From NCBI GenBank assembly GCA_030065615.1, contig JASJDR010000048.1, positions 1 through 38,098 on the forward strand: a stretch of 38,098 nt of DNA. The letters are read 5' to 3'. Under the pieces are notes generated by a model. It was not told the DNA's origin. It did not search any database and saw nothing but the letters and a program-made list of their open reading frames with translations. The DNA is from Xenococcus sp. MO_188.B8 (GTDB lineage Bacteria; Cyanobacteriota; Cyanobacteriia; Cyanobacteriales; Xenococcaceae). Of this stretch, positions 8,072 through 17,270 are shown piece by piece. Both the position numbers and the translations under genes were made by a program. Numbering within the stretch: position 1 is the first letter of the stretch; every line of letters starts with the position of its first letter.

Positions 8072-9820
8072 ATGATGACAAGCACAACACAGCAGACAGA
8101 GATTGCTAATGGGCTTCAAGATTTTGACACTTATATAGAGAAACTTATTGAAGATTGGAATGCGCCAGGAATGGGTGTAGGCATTGTGGCAAAAGATAAA
8201 ATCGTCCTAGCTAAAGGCTATGGCGATCGCAACTACGCAGAAAAATTACCCTTTACTTCAAAAACACTCTTTCCCATCGCCTCTAACACCAAACTCTTTA
8301 CCGCTATAGCTGCGGGAATGCTGGTAGAAGAAGGAAAACTAACTTGGGATGAACCAATTCGCGATGCCGTGCCTTCAATTCGCTTTCATAACAATGAGTT
8401 AAACAATGCTATAACCCTAAGAGATATGTTAGCTCACCGTACAGGTATTACTCGCCACGACGGTATTTGGTATCAGCGGGACAGTCTTACTCGCCAGGAT
8501 ATCTTCGATCGCCTTAAATTCTTAAAACCAGAGGTCTCATTACGTCAGACTTTTTTATATAACAACCTCATGTATGCTGCTGTTGGCTACATTATCGAAC
8601 TGCTGTCAGGAAAAACTTGGGAAGAGTTTGTCCGCAAGCACATATTTCAGTCTTTAGAAATGCACAGCACCGTTTATACCATTGCTGAGATGATTCAGCA
8701 GTCAGACTTCGGCGTACCGTTTACTGAAAAAAGAGATAGTGATGAGATTTACCAAATTCCTTACTATGAAGAGGCAGAAGCCACAGCTCCGGCTGGAGCA
8801 ATTAATTCTAATATCGAGGACATATCCCGCTGGCTTATCGCATTAATGAACGATGGCAAATATGGCGAGCGGCAAGTTCTTCCTGCAAAAATACTTAATG
8901 CCACCCTAGAACCTGCGATCGCGTTAGCTAACCTGCTGGGAGAAACAAAGGGGTGGTGGGAACTACTGAACCCCGTTTATGGTATGGGCCGTGAGACAGT
9001 AGCTTATCGAGGTCATCTGTTAACCTATCATGGAGGAGCTATTGATGGTTTTTATTCACAGATTTCTTTTCTACCTCAAAAAAACCTCGGCGTGATAGTT
9101 TTTGCGATCGGTGATCATTGTGCGCCCTTGGCTGACATCATCACCTACAACACCTACGAACGCCTTATAGGTCTAGAATTAACACCCTGGAGCGATCGCT
9201 GGTTGAATATAAGATTGAAGACTAAACAAGCAGGCACAGAAGCGCGGTCAAAAGCTGGTACAGATCGAGTTTCCCAAACTACCGCCTCACATTCCCTAGC
9301 TGACTACGTAGGTGAATACGTACATCCAGCCTATGGGATTCTCCAGATTACAATGAACGATGGAGATCTTCAATTCAACTTAGGAAGGATTCATCTGCCC
9401 CTAACTCACTTTCACTATGATCGCTTTGATACCCCAGATGACGAGCGTTTCGGCAAGTGGTCGGTGAACTTCCTGACCAACCCCCAGGGAGATGTAAACC
9501 AAGTAGCAACTTCTATTGATCTAGCAGAAGTAACTTTTACCCGCCAGGCAGAAACTCTGGAGTTGCAACTCTTGAAACAGCTTGCAGGAACTTATGAAAC
9601 ACCAGCAGAGTTTAAGCTCCAAGTCGCTCTCAAGGAAGATAATTTTCTCTACTTGGTATTTCCTGGAGAGCCTGAAGAAAAACTGATTCCTTACAAAAAC
9701 CTGAGCTTCCAAGTTCAAAGGTTCTCTGACGTAATCTTCGAGTTTGTCATGGAAAATGGACAGGTGGAGGCTCTGAAACAGAAAGATCCGTCAGGGGAAT
9801 ACCTATTGAAGCGATGTTGA
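8072..9820 (+). CDS. Serine hydrolase, class C beta-lactamase/PBP-like
   Basis: A 582-residue protein. Residues about 15-365 form a beta-lactamase-type (PF00144) domain with all three catalytic signatures: S71-N-T-K74, Y163-N-N165, and H320-G-G322 in place of K-T-G. The remaining ~180 residues form a C-terminal beta-rich domain resembling DUF3471. There is no signal peptide, so it is likely cytoplasmic or non-classically exported. Such proteins include esterases, peptidases and D-aminoacyl hydrolases; true beta-lactam resistance is unlikely. The ATG pair at 8072/8075 follows AAAGGA. The AraC regulator gene follows on the same strand. Confidence 0.85.
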   Translation: MMTSTTQQTEIANGLQDFDTYIEKLIEDWNAPGMGVGIVAKDKIVLAKGYGDRNYAEKLPFTSKTLFPIASNTKLFTAIAAGMLVEEGKLTWDEPIRDAVPSIRFHNNELNNAITLRDMLAHRTGITRHDGIWYQRDSLTRQDIFDRLKFLKPEVSLRQTFLYNNLMYAAVGYIIELLSGKTWEEFVRKHIFQSLEMHSTVYTIAEMIQQSDFGVPFTEKRDSDEIYQIPYYEEAEATAPAGAINSNIEDISRWLIALMNDGKYGERQVLPAKILNATLEPAIALANLLGETKGWWELLNPVYGMGRETVAYRGHLLTYHGGAIDGFYSQISFLPQKNLGVIVFAIGDHCAPLADIITYNTYERLIGLELTPWSDRWLNIRLKTKQAGTEARSKAGTDRVSQTTASHSLADYVGEYVHPAYGILQITMNDGDLQFNLGRIHLPLTHFHYDRFDTPDDERFGKWSVNFLTNPQGDVNQVATSIDLAEVTFTRQAETLELQLLKQLAGTYETPAEFKLQVALKEDNFLYLVFPGEPEEKLIPYKNLSFQVQRFSDVIFEFVMENGQVEALKQKDPSGEYLLKRC

Positions 9821-9875
9821 CGTAGTAGGACGGGATAGTCTGCCACTGTGACTAATTCTGGTACTGGCTGTTGTT

Positions 9876-9898
9876 TAATGTGAACTATGATCACATTA
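9876..9898. promoter_or_regulatory. Perfect inverted repeat upstream of araC-family gene
   Basis: TAATGTGA (9876-9883) and TCACATTA (9891-9898) are exact reverse complements around ACTATGA, 75 bases before the AraC-family start. It resembles a CRP/SYCRP1 site (TGTGA...TCACA), but the spacer between the core half-sites is 7 rather than 6 bases. It may be a binding site for a CRP-family or other dimeric regulator. Confidence 0.4.
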
Positions 9899-9972
9899 TG
9901 TGTTTTGCCCTTAGAATCTTGTTATGCTCTAGCTTCTTCTATAATCAGCATTAGAGCTATTAAGATTGCATT

Positions 9973-10836
9973 ATGAAAAATACTCCTATCCAAAAGTCTG
10001 AAATAAATTGCTTATCGCGATTTTCTAATTGCTGGGAGAATATTATAGTCGAGCAATTACAACCAGCTCCTGGAGAGGGGACTTGTCATTTTAATGATGA
10101 GCATACAATTTTTATGTCGCTGGCTCCTCGTCCTGTTCCTATGCTGCATATTCAGGGAGGCAAGACTTATACAGGGATGTATGCTCAAGGAGATATTTGC
10201 ATTACGCCAGCAAAAACACCATTGTTTGCTCGTTGGGATAGTGAGGATAATTATTTGCGGATTCGACTGAAAACTCAGTTTATTGAAACTGTTGCCAGCG
10301 AAACTATGGAAACAAATGGCGATCGCTTAGAATTAATGCCCCAATTTCGGATGCGTCACCCCCAGATTGAAGCGATCGCGATGATGCTATTTACGGAACT
10401 TCAACAGTCACCTTCAGGTAGTAGACTTTATCTTGATTCTCTGACTAACGCTTTGGCAGTGAATTTACTCAGACAGTTCTCAGTCGCCAAACCTCAGTTG
10501 CCAATTTACGAGGGAGGCTTACCCCAAAGTCAACTAATGCAAATTTTGGATTATATTGATACACATATAGATCAAGATATTAAACTTAGAGATTTAGCAC
10601 GATTGTTAGACATGAGCCAATTTCATTTCAGTCGTCTATTCAAGCAATCAATCGGTATGTCTCCCTACCAATACTTGATCCAGCAACGGGTAGAACGGGC
10701 AAAGCGGTTGTTAAAACAAACAGATCAATTTATTTCAGACATTGCTTTAGATTGTGGATTCAACAGCCACAGTCATTTAAGCAAACAGTTTCGGCAATTG
10801 ACAGGTATGACACCGAAAGAATACAGAACAAATTAA
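9973..10836 (+). CDS. AraC-family transcriptional regulator
   Basis: A 287-residue protein with a C-terminal AraC/XylS double helix-turn-helix (about residues 185-287): IKLRDLARLLDMSQFHFSRL and DIALDCGFNSHSHLSKQFR, ending in GMTPKEYR. The N-terminal ~170 residues are a cupin-like effector domain (HIQGG.TYTGMYAQGDICI...). The ligand is unknown. It sits just downstream of the serine hydrolase and close to the SDR/DUF1772 pair, so it may regulate one or both. A perfect inverted repeat lies in its promoter region. No clear Shine-Dalgarno precedes the ATG. Confidence 0.9.
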   Translation: MKNTPIQKSEINCLSRFSNCWENIIVEQLQPAPGEGTCHFNDEHTIFMSLAPRPVPMLHIQGGKTYTGMYAQGDICITPAKTPLFARWDSEDNYLRIRLKTQFIETVASETMETNGDRLELMPQFRMRHPQIEAIAMMLFTELQQSPSGSRLYLDSLTNALAVNLLRQFSVAKPQLPIYEGGLPQSQLMQILDYIDTHIDQDIKLRDLARLLDMSQFHFSRLFKQSIGMSPYQYLIQQRVERAKRLLKQTDQFISDIALDCGFNSHSHLSKQFRQLTGMTPKEYRTN

Positions 10837-10913
10837 ACAAATATATTTTTGTACAGTTAAATTATGATTTCAAAAGTCCCCGCGCCTGTTCGGATGACCA
10901 GCAAACCGTCTTG

Positions 10914-11381
10914 TTAGCCTGACTCCAGCGTTTTGCTGAAGACAATCTTATCTTCCTCTGCTGCGTAAAAGTCCCGAATACGTGCCTCTTCGTTAAAGCC
11001 ACACTTAAAGTAAAACTTCCGAGCAGGTTCAAACTCATCGAGGCTAGATGTTTCTACTATTAATAAGCGTTCTCCGCGATCTACCAATGTTTGCTCAACA
11101 TAACTCATTAGAGCGCTGCCATATCCCTGTCGTTGGCGATCGCGAGAAACAAGAAGCATTAGTACGTTCCAAGTGCCACAAGTCATCGGTTCAGGAGCGC
11201 AATATATAACTCCCACTAGACCATTTTCTTCAGCACAGAACCAGAGGTCGTTACTGTTGCCACTCAAATAGTCGGCTAAAGTTGCTTTGATAAGCTCCAG
11301 TCCATGCTTGTCAAACATTTCAAGTTTTTTGGCCAAAGCGAAAACAGCATCAATGTCACCTGGAATTACTGGTCTAATCAT
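10914..11381 (-). CDS. GNAT-family N-acetyltransferase
   Basis: A 155-residue single-domain GNAT. It starts IRPVIPGDIDAVFALAK, as these proteins do, and has the acetyl-CoA binding motif A as RDRQRQGYGSALM (the Q/R-x-x-G-x-G/A signature) at about residues 80-95. A later strand and helix follow (RLLIVETSSLDEFEPARKFY, then FKCGF). The acceptor is unknown. GAAGG lies before the ATG. The gene is convergent with the AraC regulator. Confidence 0.85.
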   Translation of the reverse strand: MIRPVIPGDIDAVFALAKKLEMFDKHGLELIKATLADYLSGNSNDLWFCAEENGLVGVIYCAPEPMTCGTWNVLMLLVSRDRQRQGYGSALMSYVEQTLVDRGERLLIVETSSLDEFEPARKFYFKCGFNEEARIRDFYAAEEDKIVFSKTLESG

Positions 11382-11618
11382 GTAAAACCTTCAATTTTGA
11401 TAAGAATCTTGTTTCTCTTGGATAACAAAACATCATGAAAATCAATAGCTTTTAATTAAATCTTAATATTGAGAGCAAAAACCTCTTCAGAACGAGAAGT
11501 TTTTCTCCTTTCATCCTCTAATGCTTGGTTGGCTGCTTCAAGTAGAATCATTCCCTAAAATTTGCAATGCTTGAAGGTAACTTGTCTTTTTTATGCTGCT
11601 GGTCGATATTCAAGCTAG
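11382..11618. other. Intergenic stretch with no clear gene
   Basis: About 240 bases. A 31-codon minus-strand frame (11456-11551) and a neighbouring short frame can be read, but neither has a convincing ribosome site or family match. They may be traces of decayed coding sequence. Confidence 0.3.
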
Positions 11619-11972
11619 CTACCGGTGAAAGCCTTCAAAGTTTTCCCAGTACACCATAGGTAAGTCTTTAACTGCTTCTTTAAAAGTGCTAGTTGCTGCA
11701 CCATAGCACTCAATTTCAGTGATAGCGACTATTTCCATTAGCTCAGGTAACTTAGGGCCGACATTAGCCAGATGTGCTAGACTGGCGTCGCTGTTAGTGT
11801 AACGTTCGTAGATATGAAGCATTTTCCCGTCAGCACTTACAGACCACTCGTAAGCGATGACCCCTTCTTCCTTTTTTGTCATCTCACAGAATATTGGTGC
11901 CAGTTTTTGTAGTTCTTCGAATTTTCCTTCACGAATTTCTGCTTTTAGTATCCAATAAATATCGCTTGTCAT
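11619..11972 (-). CDS. Antibiotic biosynthesis monooxygenase (ABM)-domain protein
   Basis: A 117-residue protein with a ferredoxin-like ABM/quinol monooxygenase domain: an N-terminal strand (IYWILKAEIREGKFEELQKL), then GVIAYEWSVSADGKMLHIYERY, with the E..Y pattern and helix DASLAHLANVGPKL typical of the family. Members oxidise quinols or serve as stress-linked small-molecule enzymes; the substrate is not known here. A C-terminal tail of about 15 residues extends the domain. It stands alone, next to a transposase remnant. Confidence 0.8.
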   Translation of the reverse strand: MTSDIYWILKAEIREGKFEELQKLAPIFCEMTKKEEGVIAYEWSVSADGKMLHIYERYTNSDASLAHLANVGPKLPELMEIVAITEIECYGAATSTFKEAVKDLPMVYWENFEGFHR

Positions 11973-12015
11973 TCATGTTTTCCCGTTTGTAGTTATTATA
12001 GTTATGTATTAAATT

Positions 12016-12240
12016 AAGCATTTTTGATGATGAAATCAAGTAATTTACCAGTCCATTATCTAGCTCCTTGAGAACATGACATTTGTAGCCATCAAAATTT
12101 TTGCTGGGGTTTTGTTGCCCATGTCTCATATCCTGATTTTCAATGGGAATGCGGCGGTTTTTGGTTGCTCCTTTTCGCAGTATGACTTGTCTTCTTGTTG
12201 TTTGTTTATTAATAATACTAAAAATACTGGACGAATTGGA
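12016..12240 (-). pseudogene. IS1182-like transposase fragment
   Basis: The minus strand reads QDMRHGQQNPSKNFDGYKCH then VLKELDNGLV, matching the central DDE region of IS1182/DDE_Tnp_1-type transposases (dMRHG.k..s..FdGYK.hv..d.d.GLi). Upstream in frame lies ILRKGATKNRRIPI, also consistent. There are no ends, no catalytic remainder and no inverted repeats nearby, and the frame decays into AT-rich sequence after residue SSSKML. It is an old remnant. Confidence 0.7.
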
Positions 12241-12379
12241 ATTTTTGTCTTACAAAACATAGAGTAACAAATCCGACCTAGCAAGCAGATATATCAATTT
12301 TCTTAATAATAATCGAAACTTAGATATTTAAAAACAATCGCAAATATCGCGCTCAACTGTTGCCAGATTCCTAAATCAT

Positions 12380-13219
12380 ATGATCGTCTCCGAACTCTAC
12401 GTCTATCCCATTAAATCTTGTCAAGGTATTAAACTCCAACAAGCCGAGGTAACACCCAAGGGATTCCTTTGGGATCGAGAACTGATGGTTGTTACTCGGC
12501 GTGGCAAATTTCTTACTCAAAGACAATTTCCTCAACTAGCTAAAGCTCAGATTACTCTTGATGGCGATCGCATTTCCTTGTCAACAGAAGATAATAGTCT
12601 AGAAACTTTAACCTTCACTCCCAGCTTAGAAGGAACGGAAATCGCAGTTGAAATTTGGCGCGATAATACGGTAGCAATCGATCAGGGAGATGAAGTTGCC
12701 GCATGGTTTCATCGTCTACTAGAACTTGACCAAGACAAAGAATGTCGTTTGGTCAGACAATCAGTAATTCGTAAAGTGCGTCATAAATTGACTTTTAAAG
12801 AGGAAAATCCTGTAAGTTTTGCCGATGGTTATCCATTTCTGCTTACAGCCACAGCATCTCTGGCAGAGCTAAACCGTCGCCTCGTCGAAACTTATGAAGA
12901 AGCTGCGCCAATAATCCCCGTGAATCATTTTCGACCCAATATCGTTGTTGAGACAGAAACTGCTTTCGAGGAAGACAATTGGAAAGTTATTCGGCTTGGA
13001 GATATCAAATTTGCCGTAGTCAAACCTTGTAGTCGTTGCATTATAACGACTATTGACCAAAAAAAAGGTACTAAAAATCCTTTAAAAGAACCCCTTAGAA
13101 CTCTTGGTAGCTTTCGGCAATTCGGAGATCAAGGGGTTATGTTCGGGGAAAATATGGTTCCTTACCGAGAAGGGATACTTAAAGTAGGAGATAAATTAGA
13201 GATCTTAGAAGTCAGATAA
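12380..13219 (+). CDS. MOSC domain protein
   Basis: A 279-residue protein with an N-terminal MOSC beta-barrel (residues 1-~110: ELYVYPIKSCQGI, WDRELMVV, TQRQFPQLA) and a C-terminal MOSC domain (~120-279) carrying VNHFRPNIVVE, the conserved cysteine in VKPCSRC, and GSFRQFGDQGVMFG. MOSC proteins bind molybdenum cofactor and reduce N-hydroxylated compounds (mARC/YcbX group) or act as sulfur carriers. The YcbX-type architecture without the C-terminal ferredoxin domain fits here. Convergent with rpsF, 29 bases apart. Confidence 0.9.
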   Translation: MIVSELYVYPIKSCQGIKLQQAEVTPKGFLWDRELMVVTRRGKFLTQRQFPQLAKAQITLDGDRISLSTEDNSLETLTFTPSLEGTEIAVEIWRDNTVAIDQGDEVAAWFHRLLELDQDKECRLVRQSVIRKVRHKLTFKEENPVSFADGYPFLLTATASLAELNRRLVETYEEAAPIIPVNHFRPNIVVETETAFEEDNWKVIRLGDIKFAVVKPCSRCIITTIDQKKGTKNPLKEPLRTLGSFRQFGDQGVMFGENMVPYREGILKVGDKLEILEVR

Positions 13220-13248
13220 AAACATTACTTCCCTCTAGACAACCTTTT

Positions 13249-13590
13249 TTACTCTTCCTCTGCTGCTGCTTCAGCATCTGAAGCAGATGCTTCTATTGGT
13301 TGTGCTTTAATTTTGAGAGTCATATAACGAATTACTTCTTCCCCAAGGCGCATTGCTCTTTCTAGTGGAGCAATTTGAGTACCATCCGCTTGATAATTCA
13401 TTTGGATATAGATACCATCTAAGAACTTTTTGATCGGATAAGCTAATCTTCTCTTACCTCGATTCTGAATTTGGATATTTTCTGCACCTCTCTCGGCTAT
13501 AAAGTTTTGATATTTCCCCACTGCTTCCCTAACTTTTTCTTCAGACAAGTCGGGACGCAAAATATACATCATTTCATAGTGATTACTCAT
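13249..13590 (-). CDS. rpsF: 30S ribosomal protein S6
   Basis: A 113-residue protein of normal S6 length for cyanobacteria. The N-terminus [18 protein letters not shown], the [19 protein letters not shown] core and the [24 protein letters not shown] segment (here [19 protein letters not shown]) are diagnostic. The tail is acidic and alanine-rich ([11 protein letters not shown]). It binds S18 and 16S rRNA in the small-subunit platform. AAGGAG precedes the ATG. It stands as a single gene here, without rpsR or rplI, which is common in cyanobacteria. Confidence 0.97.
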   Translation of the reverse strand: MSNHYEMMYILRPDLSEEKVREAVGKYQNFIAERGAENIQIQNRGKRRLAYPIKKFLDGIYIQMNYQADGTQIAPLERAMRLGEEVIRYMTLKIKAQPIEASASDAEAAAEEE

Positions 13591-13728
13591 GAGAATTAAA
13601 CTCCTTATGGACTGTAAGGCTTCTTAAATACTCGACTTCAATAGATATATCTAGTATTCAGAAGCAAGGATTTACTATCTTACCAGATTTGATCACAATA
13701 CAATTAGGTTTTCGATTAACCTTGAGAT

Positions 13729-14502
13729 ATGACAAAAAGATATGTTCGAGTAAAAACCAATAACGAATCAGTTTACTACGGCTTATTGCAACCAAATCGG
13801 AGTGTGACAGTCTTAGACGCACCACCTTGGTTGAATGGTCAATTAACTGATCTGGATTTAGACGCAGATAGTTATCAGATCCTAGCTCCCTGCGTGCCTT
13901 CTAAAATAGTTGCTGTTGGCAAAAACTACGTCAAACATGCAGCTGAAATGGGAAGCAATGCACCAAAAGAACCATTGCTATTTCTCAAGCCGAATACTGC
14001 AATCATTCCTGATGGCTCGGGAATTCGTTATCCGAAAAACTCTCAGCGAGTTGATTATGAAGGGGAGTTAGCGGTAGTTATTGGTGATCGCTGCTATCAG
14101 CAAAATATTGAACAAGCTAGCAAAGCAATCTGGGGCTATACCATTGCTAATGATGTCACGGCTAGAGATCTTCAAAGAAAAGACGGACAATGGACAAGAG
14201 CTAAAGGATTTGATACTTTTTGTCCCTTAGGCCCTTGGATTATCCGCGAATTGTCATCAGAAGCTAAATTAGAGACTTTCTTGAATTCGGAAACCGAGCC
14301 GCGGCAATCAGCATTGATTACCGAGATGACATTTTCTCCTGAGTTTTTAGTTTCTTACGTTTCAGAAATTATGACTTTAATGCCAGGAGACATTATTTTG
14401 ACAGGAACGCCCCAAGGTATTGGTGCGATGCAAAAAGGCGATCGCGTTACCGTAGAAATTGAAGGAATTGGTAGTTTGTCTAACTATGTCGAAATTACTT
14501 AA
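13729..14502 (+). CDS. Fumarylacetoacetate hydrolase (FAH) family protein
   Basis: A 257-residue protein with the FAH domain from about residue 60. The metal-binding acidic residues are in DYEGELAVVIG (two Glu) and ANDVTARDLQ (Asp), and the C-terminal signature LMPGDIILTGTPQGIG is intact. Family members hydrolyse or decarboxylate acylpyruvates or 2-hydroxyhepta-2,4-diene-1,7-dioate; cyanobacterial members are probably acylpyruvase or oxaloacetate decarboxylase-like, which is inference. Its stop shares one TTAA (14499-14502) with the convergent Tic20 gene. Confidence 0.9.
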   Translation: MTKRYVRVKTNNESVYYGLLQPNRSVTVLDAPPWLNGQLTDLDLDADSYQILAPCVPSKIVAVGKNYVKHAAEMGSNAPKEPLLFLKPNTAIIPDGSGIRYPKNSQRVDYEGELAVVIGDRCYQQNIEQASKAIWGYTIANDVTARDLQRKDGQWTRAKGFDTFCPLGPWIIRELSSEAKLETFLNSETEPRQSALITEMTFSPEFLVSYVSEIMTLMPGDIILTGTPQGIGAMQKGDRVTVEIEGIGSLSNYVEIT

Positions 14503-14972
14503 GGAACTTGACTATAAACAGCTTGGGAGATGCCAGGAATATCTGGATAACTTCCCTGAGCAGATTGAATTATCGAGTAGAGACAAACCGCCAAGGCAAT
14601 GATAAAAATAATCGGATAGAGAAAAGAAGCGATGATCCCTAGTCCCAAAATGCGGAATCCCATACTTAGCAAAATTAAAGCCATATATAGCAGTAAAGCT
14701 TGCATCGTATTAAAACGAATAAAATGAGCAATACGCTCATTTCTGACTACAGCCAAGAACAATACAAAAAAGAGAATTAAATCAGCTAAGGGTAAGCTGC
14801 TATAAATAAAATTTAAAGGAATCAGAAAAATTTCGATTAAAGTTACTAAAATTTTGGGGATAAACTGTAACACTGAACCACTGAAAGTATTGTAGCTGTA
14901 ATATAGAGGGATTGAATAAACTAAAGCTGCAAAAATCCGATCCTGAATCGTTGTGGAACCACGCCATGCCAT
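14499..14972 (-). CDS. Tic20-family membrane protein
   Basis: A 157-residue protein with four probable membrane helices (about 12-32, 38-82, 88-108, 112-135). The N-terminus has the DRIFAALVYSIPL signature and the loop RNERIAHFIRFNTMQALLL is the most conserved Tic20 stretch. Plant Tic20 is a channel component of the chloroplast inner-envelope translocon; cyanobacterial homologues are its ancestors, with unclear function. It overlaps the convergent FAH gene by four bases. Confidence 0.9.
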   Translation of the reverse strand: MAWRGSTTIQDRIFAALVYSIPLYYSYNTFSGSVLQFIPKILVTLIEIFLIPLNFIYSSLPLADLILFFVLFLAVVRNERIAHFIRFNTMQALLLYMALILLSMGFRILGLGIIASFLYPIIFIIALAVCLYSIIQSAQGSYPDIPGISQAVYSQVP

Positions 14973-15440
14973 AAGATTGTCCTTGAATATCCGAGTTAAG
15001 TTTTTAGTGTTATTTATTTATTAAGGATAACGCAATTCTCCTGCCTGAAGCTCCATGATTACTCCAGTTTCTTTAGAAGGTAACTAAGAACTTAACCATC
15101 ATACTAGCCAGGGTACAAAATACAGTTCCTGCACCAGTAATAAACAAAATCATGAATAATGTGCTGAAGCAGCCTGCCTATGGGCGATCAATTTCATTTC
15201 AGGAACAAATTCGCTAGCGACATGAGAGCCATTTAGGGGCTGGAACTCGCTCCAACAGACTGTTGTTTGACAGCCGCCTTGGACACCGGGATCAAACCTA
15301 TACTTGGTAAGGTTTCTGATGTTAGCGATCGCAGTTTTTGTGAGCAATAGCGGTTAAGTTCTAGTCAAGAAAATTCCATTGATGGGAAATGCATTGCGAT
15401 ACGCCAGAGATAAATCGGCCCAAAACCTAGTAAAAATATT
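14973..15440. other. Intergenic stretch with a possible 26-aa hydrophobic peptide
   Basis: No recognised gene. On the minus strand an ATG at 15153 opens a 26-codon frame to 15073, rich in hydrophobic residues (MILFITGAGTVFCTLASMM...). It overlaps by ATGA the end of a 65-codon frame (15150-15347) that has no family resemblance. Both may be chance frames or the tail of a decayed membrane protein. Confidence 0.25.
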
Positions 15441-15449
15441 TCAGTATAG

Positions 15450-15620
15450 CGCTACGCGCAAGTCCTAAAGGATACCGCTGCCCCTTCGGGTAGAGCTGCG
15501 CAAGCGCATATCAAAAGTCAGTAGAGACGTTGCCCTAAAGGATTTCCTAAAGGATACCGCTGCCCTAAAGGACTAGCTTCGCGTCGCGCATAAGCTTCGC
15601 GTCCATGCAACGTCTCTACA
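15450..15620. repeat. Composite small palindromic repeat element
   Basis: GTAGAGACGTTGC at 15521-15533 is inverted exactly at 15607-15619, enclosing a GC-rich insert. CCTAAAGGATACCGCTG occurs at 15464-15480 and again at 15546-15562, and GCTTCGCGTC-type units are repeated at about 15583-15604. This is the structure of a miniature non-coding mobile repeat with nested smaller repeats, as known in cyanobacterial genomes. The CCTAAAGGATACCGC unit recurs at 28277, with a variant at 33498. Confidence 0.75.
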
Positions 15621-16108
15621 AAAGTCAAAAGTTTACTAATCATGGGCTGGGGCGTTTACCAATGTCCTAACCAAATTACGTAGTGCTATAAATCACCTTA
15701 GAGAGATTTGATTGTTCAGAAACTCAAAAAAAATTTACGTCAAGTTTAAATGTAAATAAACTAAAAATCTTGGCTTTACATAAATTAATTTAAATCATGA
15801 TTTTATTACTTTAATAAAATATAGAATTATAAAGATATATATACAGTGTTTGTGACATTTTAGATTGATTTTAGTTGTTTTGATAAAAGTTATTTTATTA
15901 AGTTTGATTTGTTTTTTTTATAACATTGTAAATTTGTAAACCTTACTACATTTTCTTATTGAATAGGTGCTATAAGAGCAGCTAAGAGAAATTAAGAATT
16001 GGATTTTGTATGCAAAGTTGTTAACAAAAATTCAAAGATAATTTTCCCAAATTACTCTATTCTCGAAATGATTTAAATATACTACTTGGTAACTGTGAAC
16101 GACTTTGC
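15621..16108. other. AT-rich upstream region of aqpZ
   Basis: About 490 bases of strongly AT-rich sequence without an ORF, repeat or RNA recognised. It presumably carries the aqpZ promoter, but no -10/-35 pair can be assigned confidently. Confidence 0.4.
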
Positions 16109-16126
16109 TTGAGGACAACTCTTGAT

Positions 16127-16861
16127 ATGAATAAATACATTGCAGAATTAATCGGGACTTTTTGGTTAGTCCTCGGAGGTTGCGGTAGTGCCGTATTAGC
16201 AGCTGTAGTAGCTCAAAATTCAGGCGCTAGCGACTTTTTTAATATAGGGATAGGCTACGTTGGAGTTTCGCTAGCTTTTGGGTTAACTGTGCTCACGATG
16301 GCATTTGCCATAGGACATATTTCTGGTTGTCATCTGAATCCTGCTGTGTCTTTTGGTCTATGGGCAGGAAAGCGCTTTTCTGGTAAAGATTTACTTCCCT
16401 ATATTATTGCTCAAGTTATCGGTGCGACTTTAGGAGGCTTAATAGTTTATATAATTGCTAGTGGCAATCCTGATTTCGCTTTGACAGGTTCTAATCCTCT
16501 AGCAACTAATGGTTTTGGAGCCCATTCTCCCGGGGGTTATCCTTTGATCACTTGCTTGATCACAGAGGTTGTGATGACCTTTATGTTCTTATTTGTCATC
16601 TTAGGAGCCACAGATCGTCGTGCACCAGCTGGATTTGCTCCTATTGCTATCGGTATGGCTCTTACTTTAATTCATTTGATTAGTATTCCGGTTACCAATA
16701 CCTCTGTTAACCCTGCCAGAAGTACTGGGGTTGCTTTATTTGCTGGAGCAGAATTAGTGGGTCAATTATGGTTATTTTGGCTAGCGCCCATTGTGGGGGC
16801 AATTCTTGCTGGATGGTTATACAATAGTGCTTTTGCAGATGAAGGAGAAATTGACGATTAA
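16127..16861 (+). CDS. aqpZ: Aquaporin Z-type water channel
   Basis: A 244-residue six-span MIP-family channel. Both NPA boxes are present (residues 71-73 and 195-197). The selectivity-filter residues of a water-specific AqpZ are all visible: Phe51, His183, Thr192 and Arg198. The ATG at 16127 is preferred because GAGGA lies 11 bases upstream; a longer reading from a TTG at 16109 would overlap that site. In cyanobacteria AqpZ acts in the plasma membrane in osmotic response and carbon-dependent growth. It is followed by a terminator-like hairpin at 16988. Confidence 0.95.
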   Translation: MNKYIAELIGTFWLVLGGCGSAVLAAVVAQNSGASDFFNIGIGYVGVSLAFGLTVLTMAFAIGHISGCHLNPAVSFGLWAGKRFSGKDLLPYIIAQVIGATLGGLIVYIIASGNPDFALTGSNPLATNGFGAHSPGGYPLITCLITEVVMTFMFLFVILGATDRRAPAGFAPIAIGMALTLIHLISIPVTNTSVNPARSTGVALFAGAELVGQLWLFWLAPIVGAILAGWLYNSAFADEGEIDD

Positions 16862-16987
16862 GGTAGTATTTTTAATTGTCTAATTGTGAAGTAAATTGAT
16901 TGTTAAACCATGATTATTATTGACAGTCTAAATATCTTATGGCGAGAATCATTCTGATTACTGATTACTCAGGACTAAATTAATTTT

Positions 16988-17040
16988 TGGGGTTGAATCT
17001 TTTCTATCGTTGCTAACAATACGAGGGAAGATTCACCCCA
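16988..17040 (+). terminator. Hairpin followed by T-rich run after aqpZ
   Basis: TGGGGTTGAATCTT (from 16988) pairs with AAGATTCACCCCA (17028-17040) with one bulged base and a loop of about 26 bases; TTTTATAATA follows. It is 125 bases beyond the aqpZ stop, in the gap before a small minus-strand ORF. A rho-independent terminator is likely but the loop is long. Confidence 0.5.
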
Positions 17041-17052
17041 TTTTATAATAAA

Positions 17053-17199
17053 TTACATCATATCTAAAAAAGGAACATCAATAATAAAAACCTTATTTTT
17101 TGGAACAAGATAAATATTTCCTACTGTAGGAGTTGGTACCCTCGAAACAAAATTTAAATATTCGAGCATAGCTACTTTAAACAATTCGTCCCGTAACAT
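17053..17199 (-). CDS. Possible 48-aa small protein, unknown
   Basis: An ATG at 17199 opens a 48-codon frame ending in TAA at 17053. The sequence looks protein-like: an amphipathic start (MLRDELFKVAMLEYLNFV), then VPTPTVGNIYLVPKNKVFII and a short hydrophobic end. No Shine-Dalgarno is visible and I know no family. It lies between the aqpZ terminator and a repeat copy, upstream of and divergent from the glycosyltransferase locus. It could be a real small gene or the end of a lost one. Confidence 0.35.
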   Translation of the reverse strand: MLRDELFKVAMLEYLNFVSRVPTPTVGNIYLVPKNKVFIIDVPFLDMM

Positions 17200-17270
17200 A
17201 ATAGATATTAATAAAAATAATTAATATCTTTGGTTGAGCTGGTTTGCATGGCAGCTCCCTGAGAGTGCTC

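Noticed and set aside
8072..9820. True beta-lactamase resistance gene
   Set aside because: The motifs fit the broad class C hydrolase/PBP family with HGG instead of KTG, no signal peptide and an added C-terminal domain; resistance is not supported.
11929..12129. 66-codon minus-strand frame as a small gene
   Set aside because: Its start part is the IS1182-like transposase fragment and the rest is AT-rich decay overlapping the ABM gene start in another frame.
15297..15345. Possible tRNA-like or structured RNA before the repeat element
   Set aside because: No cloverleaf or T-loop consensus could be drawn from the sequence.
15150..15347. 65-codon minus-strand frame as a gene
   Set aside because: No ribosome site, no family resemblance, and odd composition next to a repeat region; kept only as a comment.
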